Below, piece by piece: positions 22,239 through 35,910 of a stretch of 42,945 nt of DNA. Each line of letters begins with the position of its first letter. Position 1 is the first letter of the stretch. Below the pieces are notes generated by a model that searched no databases, had not been told where the DNA came from, and saw nothing but the letters and a program-made list of their open reading frames with translations. This DNA is from Acephala macrosclerotiorum (Eukaryota; Ascomycota; Leotiomycetes; Helotiales; Mollisiaceae): the NCBI GenBank assembly GCA_014904845.1, contig MU119579.1, positions 1 through 42,945 on the forward strand, written 5' to 3'. The translations under genes and the position numbers were made by a program.

Positions 22239-23430
22239 ATGAGTTTAAATAAAAAAATTATTAATAAATTTATTATATATAGTATTATAAATTATAAGAA
22301 TTTCAAATACTCGAATTATAAATTATAAAAATATTTTAAAAAAAATTTCGAAAAATAAATTAAAAAAATACTACTTTTTATAGAAAGAGATTTTATTCGA
22401 GATTTAAAAGATTTTTTATATAAATAAAAAATGTAAATATTAAAAAAAAAACAATTGATTATTAAAGAACTTGAAAAACTTATTAAAAATAAAAAGTATT
22501 ATAAATAAACTATTAAAAAAATAAATATTTAAATTAAAATAAATAAATTTTTTTATAAGAGTATAATAAAAAATTTAATAAGTAAAGCTTTTATTAAAGT
22601 ATTTTATTTCTATTAAAATTAATCTACGAATTATAATATTAATAATTTTTAATTTAATAATCGAATAATTATTTCGATTAATTTTCGAACGATAAATTTT
22701 CGAATAAAAACTTTTAATAATAAAATAAAAACTATTTAAATAAAACACAAAATTAAAACATTTACTCGCTACGATAAATAATTAATATTACGATATTTTT
22801 ATTATAAAATAATAAAAATAAAAATTGTGAAAAATACGATAGTAAATATAATAATAAATAAAATGTAATCTCAAGTTTTTTATTTTTTTCGCTCGATCGA
22901 GAAAATCGAAAAAACTTTCAAAATATTAGTAATTTTTATTATAACGATAAAAAGTACTAATAGCGAAAAAATATCGATTAAATACAATATCGATAAAAAA
23001 AATAATATTAAGAAATAAATAAAAAAATAAATAAAAAAACGTTTATATTTAATATTGCGATTATTTAATTTATTAAATAATAAACCGCTATTAAATACTA
23101 TACTTATTTTATTTAATTAATAAAAGTAAATATTATTATTTAATTTTCGATTTATTTTCGTTCGTTTATATAAATCGCTATTTGAAATAAAGTCTAAAAT
23201 AAAAATATTTTTATTCGAAAAATATTTAAAATTTTAAATCGAGAATAAAAGAATTTTTTTAAACTCGATAATTATAAGTTTCGATGAGTTTCGAGAATAA
23301 TATTAATTTATTAGTATTATTCTCGAAATTCGATTACGTACTTTTCACTTTTTTATAATTTTATTTGTTAAAATTAGCGAGTTTTATATATTAGTAAAAT
23401 ATAGTAAAAAAAGAGAAAAATTTTATTCGT
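22239..23430 (+). pseudogene. Decayed gag-like frame of the short LTR element
   Basis: From ATG 22239 one frame can be followed with repeated TAA/TAG stops that fit mutated CAA, CAG or TGG codons. It is Lys/Glu-rich, for example KELEKLIKNKKYY near 22467. No protease, integrase or reverse transcriptase motif is visible. Calling it gag rests on position and composition only; frame continuity beyond about 22600 is uncertain. Confidence 0.35.
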
Positions 23431-23469
23431 ACGATTTACGTTTTTTTTTATAAAGAAAAAAATTATTAA

Positions 23470-23697
23470 TATCGAAATAAATATCACGAAATATTTACGT
23501 AATATTTATATGCGATTCGAGATCGCATTTAATTAATATTATTTTATTTTTATTTTTAGTATATAATTTTTAATTTCGAGTTTTTACTTGAGATTATCGA
23601 ATTAATTATTAAAATAAATAACGTATACTAAGAATTAAAGATTTTATTATACGTTTTATTATCGAGCTCGAATAATAATATTTTTATAATATCGATA
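23470..23697 (+). repeat. 3' LTR of the short element
   Basis: Same length and order as the 5' LTR. The palindrome near 23578-23595 is damaged (TTCGAGTTTTTACTTGAGAT) and CGTGCGAT has become TATGCGAT, changes of the RIP type. It is preceded by A-rich ATAAAGAAAAAAA, a possible polypurine tract. Confidence 0.8.
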
Positions 23698-25429
23698 AAA
23701 AATATTATTATTAATAAAAATATATATTAAATTACGAAATAAAAAAATAAATCGATTAATTATTAATTAATTTTTTTACGCGAATAAAAAAAAATATAAT
23801 AAATTAATTATAAAAAATTATTAAATAATTTTTTATTTTATTAAAAAAAGTTTTTAATTTAAAAAAAATAATTAATAATAAAAACGATTAAAATTTCAAA
23901 AAAAAATAATTTAAATATTATTTAATATAAAAAATATAAAAAAAACGTTTATAAAAATAAATATTTTAATTATAAAATTTAATAAAATTATAATTTTTAT
24001 TTTTAAATAAATTTAATTTTTAATAAAAATTATTATTATAAAATTATTTAATAAATATATAATTAAAAATAATTATTTTTTTAAAATTTATAAATTTAAT
24101 TTAATTTTTTTTTAAAAAAAAATTCGATTATAATTAAAAAATAATATTTTATCGTTTTTTTATTTATATTAAAAAAAAATTAAAATACGTAATTATAATA
24201 TAATTAAATAATAATAAATTAATTAAAAATTAATTTAAAAAAATATATATAAAAAATATTATAAATATAATTAAAATTATAATATATTATATTAAAAAAA
24301 AATTATAAATAATAAAACAATAATAAAAAAACTTTTAATATAATAAAATTTAAAACGATAATAAAAATTATTAAATAAATACGATTTTTTATAATTAATG
24401 AAATAATATATTATAAAAATTATTAATTTTTTTAATATTATTTATAATATTATAAATTAATATAATAATATATATAAATAATATATTTATTTTTATATTA
24501 TATAAAAATTTTAAAGAAAATAAATATAATATTATAAAAAAAAAATATTTAAAATAAAAATTAAATTTATAAATAATAAAAAAAATAATATAAAAAAATA
24601 ATACGAAAAATATTTTTTTATTAATTATAAATATATTAAAAAAATATATTAAAAATTTATTAATAAATTTTTTAATTACTATTGTTTTTAAATAAAATAT
24701 TTAAAATAAAAAAATAATTTTAAATATTATAATAATTTTAATTATATAAAATTAAATATAAAAATAATTATAAATAAATAAAAATATAAAAATAAAATTA
24801 TTTACAAATTATTATAAATCGATTATATAAAAAAAAAATCGATAATAAAATTTATTATAATTTTAAAATCGAAATATAATATATATATAAAATATATATA
24901 TAAATTTTTTTAAATTAAATTATAAAATCAAATATAAAATTTTAAACGAAAAAAAAAATCGATTTTATATTAATAATAATAAAAATTAAAAATATATAAT
25001 TATATTTATATTATTAAATTAATAAAAATCGTCGTAAAATAATTTTTATAAAAAAAAAAAATAAAAAAAAATTAAAATACGAAAAAATAAAATTTAATAA
25101 TTATTCGAAATTAAAAACGAATTAATAATATTAATTTTTTAATTAAAAAAAAAAGTTTTTAATTTTATTTTTAAAAAAAAAAAAGAAATTATAAATATAA
25201 AAAAATTAATTTTAAATTAATAATATAAATAATAATAAAAAAAAAATTTAATTATATAAATCGTATTATTAATAAAAATAATTAAAAAATTAAATAAATT
25301 TTTTTTTTAAAAATAATAAAATATTTAAAAATTAAAAAAATATAAAAAATAATAAATTTTATTTTAATTAAATAATTAAAAATATAAGTATTATTAATTA
25401 AATAAAAAAATAATAAATAAAAAATTATT
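23698..25429. other. AT-rich RIP-degraded tract, no gene
   Basis: Nearly pure A/T with CG-only cytosines. No motif or frame is recognisable. Confidence 0.8.
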
Positions 25430-26175
25430 ATAATTTTATTATTTAAAAATAAATATAAATTTAAAATAAAATTTGTTTTATTTTATTTTATAATTATATA
25501 ATTTTTAAAAAAAGTTTTAAAAAGTTTTTTTTTTAAATTATATATTAAATAAAATAATTCAAATTAATTAAATTAATTATAATAATTTAATATAAAAAAC
25601 GAAAATTTTAAAAAGTTTTTTTTAATAATATTTTTTTAATATAAAATTTTATTAAAAATACGTTTTTATTTAAAATATTAAAATTTAATTTTATAATTAT
25701 ATAATTTTTAATAAAAATTTTAAAAAATAATTTTTTATAATTAATTAAACTAATTATAATAATTAAATATAAAATAAAAATTTTAAAAACTTTTTTTTAA
25801 TAATATTTTTTTATTATAAAATTTTATAATAAATACGTTTTTATTTTAAATATTAAAATTATTTTATATTTATATAATTTTTAAAATTATAAATTTAATA
25901 AATTAATTTAAATTAATTAAAATAATTATAATTTTAAAAAATAATTTTTTAATAATATAAAATTTTATAATACGTTTTTAATTTAAATATTAATAAATTT
26001 ATTAATATATCGATTTTATTATTCGATAAAATTTAAATTATTAAAATTAAAAATTTTATAATTTTTCGTAAAAATATTTTTACGAAATTTATAAAATAAA
26101 ATATACGTCGAATATTAAAAAAAAAAACTCGTTTATTATTAATTTATTTAATAATTTATTAAATAATTTTTTTTT
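25430..26175 (+). mobile_element. R repeat family, copy G (RIP-degraded array and hairpin end)
   Basis: TACGTTTTTATTT-type words near 25659, 25834 and 25971 correspond to TGCGTTTTTGCCTT of the array, with A-run/T-run blocks where the G-run hairpins were. The right end is diagnostic: TTTTCGTAAAAATATTTTTA then CGAAATTTATAAAATAAAAT and ATACGTCGAATA is the exact C-to-T/G-to-A image of the inner end of copy C (reverse complement of about 19397-19446), and ACTCGTTTATTATTAATTTA is the mutated hairpin. Units are shorter than in copy A (about 140-190 bp). Confidence 0.65.
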
Positions 26176-26309
26176 TAAAAAAAAAAAATTTTTATATAAT
26201 TATAATTAATTTATAAATAAATTAAAATTCGATTAAATATTTTTAAATTTTAAAATAATTAATTAAATATAATTTTAATAAAAAAAAACTTTTTATAATT
26301 AATTTAAAA

Positions 26310-26630
26310 ATAAAAACTTTTTTTTTAAAAAATTAAATTATTCAATTTTTTAATTATATAAATTTAAAAATAAAATTTTAAAAAAAGTTTTTAATATAAA
26401 ATTTTAAAAAAAAATTTTTTAATAATATAAAATTTTATAAAAAATATATTTTATTTTAAATATTTAAATTAAAAATAATTAATTTAAAATTTAAAATAAA
26501 AACGTTTTTATAAAATTTATAAAATAAAATATATATTAAATAAAAAAAATAAAAATTCGTTTATTATTAATTTATTTAATAAATCGTCGAATAAATATTT
26601 TTTTTAAAATTTAAAAAAAATTTATAAAAA
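26310..26630 (+). mobile_element. R repeat family, copy H (RIP-degraded inner end)
   Basis: ATATATTTTATTTTAAATAT near 26444 stands for the array phrase, and AAAATTTATAAAATAAAATA followed by TATTAAATAAAAAAAATAAA and TTCGTTTATTATTAATTTAT repeats the end of copy G about 440 bp further on. The second hairpin arm is still traceable (AATCGTCGAATAAAT from AGCCGCCGGACGGG). Same orientation as copy G, so two truncated copies lie in tandem. Confidence 0.6.
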
Positions 26631-29328
26631 AAATTTATAAATTTCTTTTTTAATATAAAATATAATAAATAATTTAAAATTTTAAATAATAATACGATTT
26701 TAATTTTAATTAAATATTCGTTTAAATAATTAAATTTATAAATTATAATCTTATTTTTATTTTTATTATTATTTATAATTAAAAATAAAAAAAATTATAT
26801 CAATTTATTTATTAATTTTAAATAAAATTTTTAAATATAATATAATATTTTAATTTTTAAATATAAATTTTTTAATTTTTTATTAAAAAAAAATAATTAT
26901 TTAAAAAATTATTTTAAATATTAATTTTAAATATTTAATTTCGAATTTTATTATTTTTATTTTAAAATAAAAATTAATTAAAATTATTAAAATCGTATTT
27001 TTCGTATTTTTTAAAAAATTTATTTTTATAAAATTTTTGAAAATTATTTTATAACGAATTATATTTCGATTTATATTTTAATAGAAATTTTTAATCGTTT
27101 TATTTTTATTAATATTTATTATTAAATTAATAAATATTTATTAATAAAATAAATATAAAATATAAAAATTTATATTTTATTTTTATAATTATTATAATTA
27201 TTATTTATTTTAATAAAAAATATATATAAATTAAAAATTATAATTTTAATATTTTAATATTAATATTTTTTTTATTAAAATAATTAATTTAATTTAATTA
27301 ATAATATTATTAAAAATTATTTTTATTATTTATAATATTAATTCGATTTTATTAATTTATTTTTAAAATTACGAAAATTATAATATTATTATAATTTTAT
27401 AAATATTATTTTAATTTTTTTTAACGTTAATTTAATAATTATAATTTTTATTAATATTAAAAAATAATTTTTATTTTTATATTAAATATATTAAAATTTA
27501 AAAATAAATCAAAATTATTATTCGTTTTATATAATTTAATTATTATATATTAAAATATATAAATTTTTAAATATAAAAAAAATTATATATTAAATATATT
27601 ATTCATTATAATAAAATAATTATATTACGAACGTAAATTATAATATAATTTTTTATATATTTAAATTTTTAAATTTTTAAAATTAAATAACAAAATAAAT
27701 ATAAAAACGAATTAAAATTTTAATTTTTAAAAAATAAATTTTAAAAATTAATTACGAAATTTTTTTTTATTTTAATATACGTTTTTATATTTTAATTATA
27801 AAAATATAATTTATTATAATAATTTTTTTTTGGTTTTTATTTAATTATTTAATACGTTATAATATTATTTAAAATTTAATTTAATTTTTATTTTTAATAA
27901 TAAAATAATATTTTATAATTATAATTTTTTTTTATATATTATTATTATTTTTTATAATTAAATATATTTTAATATTAATATTAATTTTATAAAAAAAAAA
28001 TTTTTATTTAAATATCTTAATAAAAAAAATTTAAATAATTATTAAATTTATTCGTATTATTTATATTTATTATATTTTAAAAAAAATATTAAAAAATTCG
28101 ATTTTCGATTTTTTTTATTAAAATTATTAAAATTAAATTAATATATAAAATCTTTTTTAATACGTTATTCGATTTTTAATATTAAAATAAATAAAAATTT
28201 ATATTTAATAATTAATTTTAATATTTTATTATTTTAAAATTATTATTATTATTTATTTTATTTTTTAATATATTTTTTTTTATTTTTTTTTTATATTATT
28301 ATTTAATATTTAATTATAATATTATAAATTTTTCAATTAATTTTTTTTTTATTAATTAAAAATTTTATATTACGATTAAAATTTTTTTTTAATATTTTTA
28401 TATATTTATTTTAAATATTATTATAAGTATTTTTAAAATTTAAATAATTAATAATTACGTATATTATTTTATTAAAATTATTTTAATTATAAAAATTTTA
28501 ATCGAATTACGTAAAATTATTTTAATATAAAAAATTAAAATATATAAAATTTATAAATTATATTTTATAAATATTAATATTATTTCAAATTATATTAAAT
28601 TAAATTTTATTTATAATTATTTTATTTATAATAAATTTTTAATTTTATAAAAAAAATATATTTAAAATAAAAAAATAAAATAAATATAAATCGAAAAAAT
28701 ATTAATAATTTAAAATAAAAAATAATTATAATTTTTAATTTTATCGTATATAATAATAATAATAAAATAAAAAAACTTTATTTAATAATATAAAAATTAT
28801 TAAATTATATAAATTATAAAAATTATAAAAATTAAAACGTAAAAATTATTAATAAATATTAAACGAAAAAACATATAAAATATATAAAATAAAATAAATA
28901 ATTTTAATTTTATTCGAATTTTATAATTTTTTTTTAATTTATTATTATTAATTTAAAAAATTATTTATATTTTTTTATTTATTTTATAATTTATTTTACG
29001 ATTTATTTTATAATTTATTTTACGATTTAATTTATAATTCGTTTTATTAATTATTTTATATTATTTATTTAATTTTTTATTTTTTATATATTAATATTAT
29101 ATATTATTCATTTTTTAATTTATTATTAAATTTTTTATAATATTTTTTTTAATATATTTTTTTAAAATTAAATTTTATATTTATAATTAAATATTTAAAA
29201 TTAATAAAATTTATTTTTTATTAATTTTATTAATAAAAATCTTTTCATTTAAATTATTTTTTTATTTTTTTATAATTTTATATTTTTTTTAAATATTATT
29301 TTATATTTTTATTAATTATTTATTTTAT
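26631..29328. other. AT-rich RIP-degraded tract, no gene
   Basis: Nearly pure A/T with CG-only cytosines. A small tandem repeat of TTTATAATTTATTTTACGAT-type units (about 22-23 bp, three copies) lies at about 28980-29045. No gene is readable. Confidence 0.75.
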
Positions 29329-29435
29329 TAATCGTTCGTTTTAAAAATTAATATTAATTTTTATTAAATTATACGTTATTTATATAATACGAATTATTTT
29401 AATTATAAACGATTTTATTTAAATTTAATTAATTT
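29329..29435 (+). mobile_element. RIP-degraded R-type terminus (F)
   Basis: TAATCGTTCGTTTTAAAAAT then ATTAATTTTTATTAAATTA, TATTTATATAATACGAATTA and TTTTAATTATAAACGA is the C-to-T/G-to-A image of the terminus at 16400, including the order of the two CACGTG-derived words. What follows differs both from copy A and from the frame at 16505. Confidence 0.6.
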
Positions 29436-32400
29436 ATTAAAATTTTTATTATTATATAACGAATATTAATATTTTATAAAATAATTTAAAAACTTATAAT
29501 TAATATTTTTTTATTAAATATTATCGAATTTATTTTTATATAACGATTATATTTTTTTTATAATTTATTTATATCGTTAAATTTTTTTTTATACGAAATT
29601 ATAAATCGTTTACGAATTAATATATTTTATTATATTTACGATTAAAATTTTCTTTGAAATCGACGATTTTATTAATTTTATCGATTTTTATTAATATAAT
29701 ACTTTTTTTAAAACTTTGAAATATTTATAATATTTTTTTCGATTTTATTAAAAAATTATTTATTCGTCGTCGTAATTCGTTTATTTTTTCGTAATTTTTT
29801 TTAAAATCGTTTTTATTTATTTATTTAAAATTTTAAATTTTATTTTTTAATATATTATTTTTTGCGCGTTTTATTTTTTAATTATTTATTCGACGAAAAC
29901 TCGATTTATAATTTAATAAAATATTAAAAAAATTAATATAAAAAAAATAATTTTAAAAATAATTTTAAAATAATTTTATAAATTTATTTAGTTTTTAATT
30001 TATATATACAATATATAAAAGTTTTTAAATTTGAAAAATTATTTTAATCGTATATTATTATTTATAATTAGTTTAATAATATTTATTACGATTATAAATA
30101 TAATAATAATAAATTAATTTTTATATTTAAATTTTTATATTAATTTTTTTATTTTTAAAATTTTTTAAAATTTTTTTATTAAATTTCGATTTTTTTTTTT
30201 TTAAAAATTATAATTCGTAATTAAATAATATATTAATAATTAATTAAAATAAAATTTTTTTTTTTTTTGAAACGAATTAATATTATTATTATTATTTTAA
30301 AAGTTTATATTAAAAAATTATTTTTTTTTTACGATTCGTTTTTTTATTTATATTATTAATTTATTAATATAATTCGCTATAAATTCGTCGTATTAGTTTT
30401 CGCGTATATAATTTTAAATTATAATTAAAATTAAAAAAAATATTTTTCGATTTACGTTTTATTAATAAAATAATAAATCGAAAAATAAAATATATAATTT
30501 AAAATTAATAAATAATATAAATTTTATTATTTTTTATTTATATTATTTTTATTATAAATAGTTTAATATAATATTTATTAAAATACGTTTTATAAATATT
30601 ATAAAAATTTATTACGAGTTATTAATATATTATTTTTTTAATTTATTATATATAATTTTTTCGTCGAATTTTTTTAATATCGTAATATCGATTTTTAAAA
30701 TTAATTCAATTTTTATTTTATTTTATTTTATTTTTTTTTTATAATATTATAAAATATTACGTTTATATTTAATTCGAAAATTATATTATATTTTAAAATT
30801 AATAATAGTATAATATTTTTATTTTTTTTATTAATTTTATTAAACGATTTTATTTTTTAATTTCGAAAATATAAATATTTAAATTTTATACAAATTTTAC
30901 GTTATATATTTTTATAAAATCGTTAAAATTTCTACGTACGATTAATCGTTAATATATAATATTTCGAAAATAATTTAATTTTTATTAAATAATTAATAAT
31001 ATATTTAATAAAAAAAATTTATATTATTTTAAATTATATAGTTTTTTATATTTTTAAATTTATTAATAAAAATACATAATAAAAATTTTTAAAATATTAT
31101 AATATAAAATTTTTAAAAAACGATAAAAAATTTATTAATTTAATTGAAAATAATAAATTTAAAATATAATTTTTTATTATATAATTTTAAATTTATATTA
31201 ATTGTATTTTTCGAAAAAATTGATTTAATTAATAATATTAATATAATATAATTTTATAAATATAATAAATTTAAAAAAATTTTATTTTTTTTAATTATTT
31301 AATCGTGATATAAATCGTAAAAATTTATTATTATTAAATTATTATTTTCGTAATTATATTTAAAACTATTTATTTTATAATAAATAATAAAATATTTTTT
31401 ATATTTTACGAATATATTATTTTAATTAAAAAAATTAAAAAATAAATTTATTATCGTATATTAATCGCTTTATTTTTATTACGATTTTACGATATAAAAT
31501 AAAAAAATTTTAAATTTTATATTTATATTAAATAATTATATTATTTATTTAATTATCGAATAATAATATTTAAAATTAAAATAAAATCGAAATAAAATTT
31601 AAATATATAATAAAAAAAAAATAATTAAAAATAGTAATAAAAGTATTATTATAAATATAAATTAAAAATTTTTTAATATAAAATAATCGAATAATTAATT
31701 ATAAAATTTAAAAAAATTTAAAATTTTTTTTTTTTTACGTTTTTCGTTTAAAGTTTTATATTAATAATTTTTTAATTTAAAAACGAAATAATTTTTATAT
31801 ATTACGTTTTAAATATAAACGTTTTTATTTTTAAATTTTTTTAAAATTTAATATTTTAATTAAAATTTATTTTAAACGTTATTTCGTTTTATTAATAAAA
31901 TTTTTAATACGATTAAATTATATAAATAAAATATAAATCGTCGTTTATAGTTTATAAATTTAATTACTAATTTTAAGAAATTTTATAAATTTAACGTTCG
32001 AAAATATAAAACGTAAAATTTTAATAATTCGTTATAATAATTAATAATTATTATATCGCGTTTATTTATTTAATTTAAAATAATATATTTTTATTTTTTA
32101 CGTTTTTTAAATTAATTTTATTATTTTAAAAAAAAATTTATTTTTAATTTTATTTTATATACTTTTTATATTTTTTTTATTAATTTTTTACGATATTTAA
32201 TTTAATTAATATATTCGTTATTCGAATTATTATTTTTTATTATAATATAATTTAATTAAATTTTTTATTTAAAATATACGTAATTTCGATCGAATAATTT
32301 TTACGAATTCGAACGAATTAACTTTGAATTAATAAATAATACGATATATTTAAAATATTAAATAAAATAATATTTTATTAATATTATATATTTAAAAGTT

Positions 32401-33504
32401 TATTATAATAAATATAATAATAAAAAACTTTAAAATAATTATTATTTTAAATATAATAATAATAATATATAAATACGTAATTATTTAATTTATTAATATA
32501 AAATACAAATAATATACTTTAAAAAGAATTAAAAATCGAAATTATTATTATTAAAAAAAATTTATATTTAACGTTTTATTATCGACTTTTTATAATTAAA
32601 ATTTAAAAAACGACGACAAAAAAAATAAATTATTATTATTAACGTTTTTATTAATTCGTTTAAATTAATTTTCAAAGAAATTATAATTATTAAATTTATT
32701 ATTAAAATTTAATAAATTTAACGACGTATATATCGTTATTATATTAATCGACGTAATAAAATTAAAAATAATAATTTTTTATTAATTTTAATATTTATAA
32801 ATTATAATTTTATTAAAATACTTTTTATAATAAAAATAAAATTATTAATATATAATTTTATTATATTTATTAAAATAATAAATAATTATTAAAACTTTTC
32901 GCGATAAATTAAATATTATTAAAAGATAAATATATATTCGTTATAAAAAAAATTAATTTAATATATTTTTAAAATTAAAATTAAATAAAATTTATTATTA
33001 ATATTATTTTTTAATAATAAAAAAAATATATTAAAAATATTTAATATTAAAAATAATATAATTTTTAATAAAAACTTTTTAAAAATTATAATATTTAATT
33101 AATATAAAAAAATAATTTTATTATTTTAAACGTTTTTAAATTTTCGTATATTAATAATAAAATTACTAATATAAATATATTAAATATATCGTAATTTTTT
33201 TTTTAAAATAATATCGTATTTTATAAAAAATTTTTTTTTTTATTAAATATTAATATTATTTTATTTAAATTTATTAAAATAAATACAAATTTAAAAAAAT
33301 ATTATTAATAATTTAAAAAAAAATTTCGCGTTTATTAAAATATAATTTAAATAATTTTAAAAATTTTAAAATATATTTATTTAAATTATTAAAATATTAT
33401 TATTTTTTAAAAAAATTTATTATAATTTCTTATTAATAAAAAATTTTTTAATTCGTTTTTTACGTTTTTTATTTTAATAAAAATTTAATTTTTACACTAA
33501 TATT
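29436..33504. other. AT-rich RIP-degraded tract with denser CpG, unidentified relic
   Basis: Still nearly pure A/T but with clearly more CG dinucleotides than the tracts to the left (for example ATTCGTCGTCGTAATTCGTT near 29761, TTTGCGCGTTTT near 29860, AAAACGACGACAAAA near 32607). That fits an eroded coding element that once was CpG-rich, possibly belonging to the terminus at 29329. No frame or motif can be named. Confidence 0.5.
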
Positions 33505-33509
33505 AATTA
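33505..33509. repeat. 5-bp target-site duplication, left
   Basis: AATTA immediately precedes the 5' LTR and is repeated at 39844-39848 right after the 3' LTR. Five base pairs is the usual length for Ty1/copia integration. Confidence 0.75.
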
Positions 33510-33738
33510 TATCGGTTCAATCATGTGATCGTTTAAACGATCGATTAAATGATTTTAGCTATGATTTTTATTGCCCTTGGCAACAATTGCTTTAGCGTCT
33601 ACTCTTTAATCTTACGTCTACTCTGTTTAATTATATAAATAGAAAGATGCCCCTTCTAAAAAGAGGCAAACAGAATTGAATTATTGATACCAAACTAAGA
33701 TTTTAGTGTTTCGTGATTTATTTTCGAACGTTTCAATA
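33510..33738 (+). repeat. 5' LTR of the copia element (RIP-mutated)
   Basis: 229 bp, beginning TATCGG and ending CAATA where the 3' LTR has TGTCGG and CAACA. About 28 differences from the 3' LTR are visible, all transitions, and all but one run C to T or G to A in this copy. No CpG of the LTR is changed. Confidence 0.95.
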
Positions 33739-34725
33739 CTGATCAATGGTTGAACTCGTTCGATTACAAAGTAGTAAAATTATTTACGAAGAGACAGCAA
33801 TTGAATAAAATCGATCGAATAAAAAAGTTCAAATTGTACGCAATCTACTAATTCAATTGAACGTAAAAAAAAATAGTTTTTGCTTGTACTAAAAAAGACT
33901 ACCAGATCTCCAAAGAATATTGCGATCTTACGCTCGCTTTGTTTTTCTCGACTTGAAACTGGTTGATTCTTTACTTCACGCTTTATCGCGTATTAACAAC
34001 GAGTACTTTATTGTAACTTATTGAACAATATCAAAAAAAAAAAAAAAAAAAAAAAAAACAATTTTTACGAGTTCGATACGAAAACTCGTTGAATCAATAT
34101 ATCTACCGAGCACGATACGACTCGACAAAATGTTTTTCGAGAGTACGATTACATACTCTCAAAGTACGACTTTGATCAAAAAAAAGTTTTTTTATTACTT
34201 TTTTTATTTCTCGATTCGATATAATATACATTGAAATAAATACAAAATTTCAAAACGAAAAATAATTGAGACTATAGATTATAAATAGAATATAGAAAAG
34301 TATTTTCAAAATGAACAAAAGAAATATTTGAGAAAAAGATAAACGAAAACACGAAAAGAAAACTACGTGAAACGTTGCGAATAAACGGAGTATAAATATC
34401 GAAAAAACGATTTACTAAGGTTTTAAGAGTATTAATAAACATTGCAAATGAAAAAAGACAATCAAAGTAGTCGCATAAAAAGATTGTAAAAATAAGCTTA
34501 GCAAAAAACTTCAATTCATAGAGAAATACAATCGATTCAAAGACAAAATAGACTCGAAAACTAGCGTTTTTTGCTATTCCTATTGAGAAAATTAAAGAAA
34601 TAGTATTGGTACTTTCGAACTCCTTTTTTCAATCACTAAAACTTGCCATAGGACTTTCTATAGAGTAGACGACGCTACTCGAACGTACAATACTTTAAAA
34701 ACAATTCTAAGAGCGCAATAGAATA
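33739..34725 (+). promoter_or_regulatory. Copia leader and gag start region
   Basis: It begins with CTGATCAATGGTTGAACT just after the LTR, the place of the primer-binding site, although the priming tRNA is not identified. A run of 26 A lies at 34033-34058. The true gag start is not clear: the pol frame is closed upstream of about 34711 by stops that may be RIP products, and another frame (NTLKTILRA near 34690) could be the original start of gag after an indel. Confidence 0.55.
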
Positions 34726-35910
34726 TTGTTACTAGATTTGTCGCCAAAGAATGAAGACTTGAAACGAAATTCGTTGTTTTTATTATTATTAAAAACTGAA
34801 AAACTATCAAAGAATTCTAATCGATCAATATACAATTTCGATCGCGAGAATCAAGCAATATTTAGTCTCGATAGAGAATTAATTACTTTTATAAAAATCT
34901 ACGACGACAAACTCAAATACTACGAAGAAGAAGATTTATTGAATATATTTATACAAGTATTCGAAGACTTATATTCGAAAGCAAACGTTAAATCTGAGAA
35001 TTATCGTGACGCGTTCTCGACTATATTTGCCGACGAGACTAACGAGTTCTATTACTAGAAGCTCGCTGGAAAAGACTTATTCTTCGATAGAATAATTGAA
35101 ATTGTAAAGTCGAATTTCGAGATCGAAAAACGTCGGAACAAAATACTTAATTAGTAGAACACGATTACACTCGCGTTAGTTCGAACGCAAAATTCAAACA
35201 AGACGACTCTCGAATGCTTCGAAATACTACGCTAAGGATTAATTTAGAAATAGTTTGATTTACGTCCGAACATACGAACAAAGACTATTATACGAAACAA
35301 GCTCTACTACGCTTGTCGAAACGTACCAGAGTACTACCAAGCGCTTTTTCGATTTTTATCGAATTTTCAAGCGATATACGAAGACGTTCGCAACGCGATT
35401 TCATTTCAGGCGGAAATAGAAATAGTTCCTAGGACTTTTATAGTCGAAAAAAGAAAAGTCTATCGAGATATGATCGGATTATACTTCGTAGACCGCAAAT
35501 ATTACGATAAAAACACTCGGTATAGCGATCGGACTAGTTATAAGAAGTCGACAATATACCAAAACGGGAAAAAGTGTTTCGTTTATAAGAACTCGAATTG
35601 TTAGAGTACTCGCTATACGCTAAAAAAGAGAAAAAGAGCGTACGACGACTTTAAGAAGTCGAAATCGTTCGATAAAAACAAGATGATTCAGTTCGTAATT
35701 AAGTTCAAAAAACTAAATTTCGATATCGCTAAAAAATACAAACAATTCATCGTTAAACTTACCAAAAAAAAAAATTTACACGGAAACGATATTACGCGAT
35801 CGATTAATTATTTTATAACATTTCATAGCACGGTTAATAAATTTAAAATTATCGAATTATTTGATCGCCAATTAATTTATTATACGATATCGAGTGTCGC
35901 AATATAATCG
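34711..35910 (+). pseudogene. Copia gag with zinc knuckle (broken)
   Basis: The conceptual frame contains LSPKNEDLKRN near 34738, typical of the gag core of these elements, and a CCHC-like knuckle near 35575 (CFVYKNSNC-stop-STRYT). In the family this reads Cys-x2-Cys with a following Trp and His. Here the second Cys is Tyr (TGT to TAT), the Trp is a stop (TGG to TAG) and the His is Tyr, all RIP-type changes. Stops also fall at 35056, twice near 35150 and three times near 35235-35250. The role would be the nucleocapsid that packages the RNA. It is continuous and in the same frame with the protease downstream. Confidence 0.8.

Larger units (their letters stand above)
21265..23697 (+). mobile_element. 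Short RIP-degraded LTR retrotransposon (2433 bp)
   Basis: Two direct repeats of identical length (228 bp, 21265-21492 and 23470-23697) enclose 1977 bp. Both begin TATCG and end CGATA, which read as TGTCG...CGACA before RIP. Five A flank each outer side (21260-21264 and 23698-23702), a possible target duplication, though weak in this composition. The internal part is too short for gag plus pol and shows only one decayed gag-like frame, so this is a deleted or non-autonomous (LARD-like) element. Orientation follows from the gag-like frame and the apparent primer site. It is less eroded than its surroundings. Confidence 0.75.

Noticed and set aside
32560..32900. Possible Helitron replicase or other DNA-transposon relic
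   Set aside because: A few spaced residues looked suggestive when mutated codons were guessed, but the sequence is too eroded to support any family, and the R edges lack the TC and CTRR ends of Helitrons.
34272..34514. 80-codon minus-strand frame in the copia leader
   Set aside because: Opposite to the element, Phe/Ile-rich because the plus strand is A-rich; no motif.
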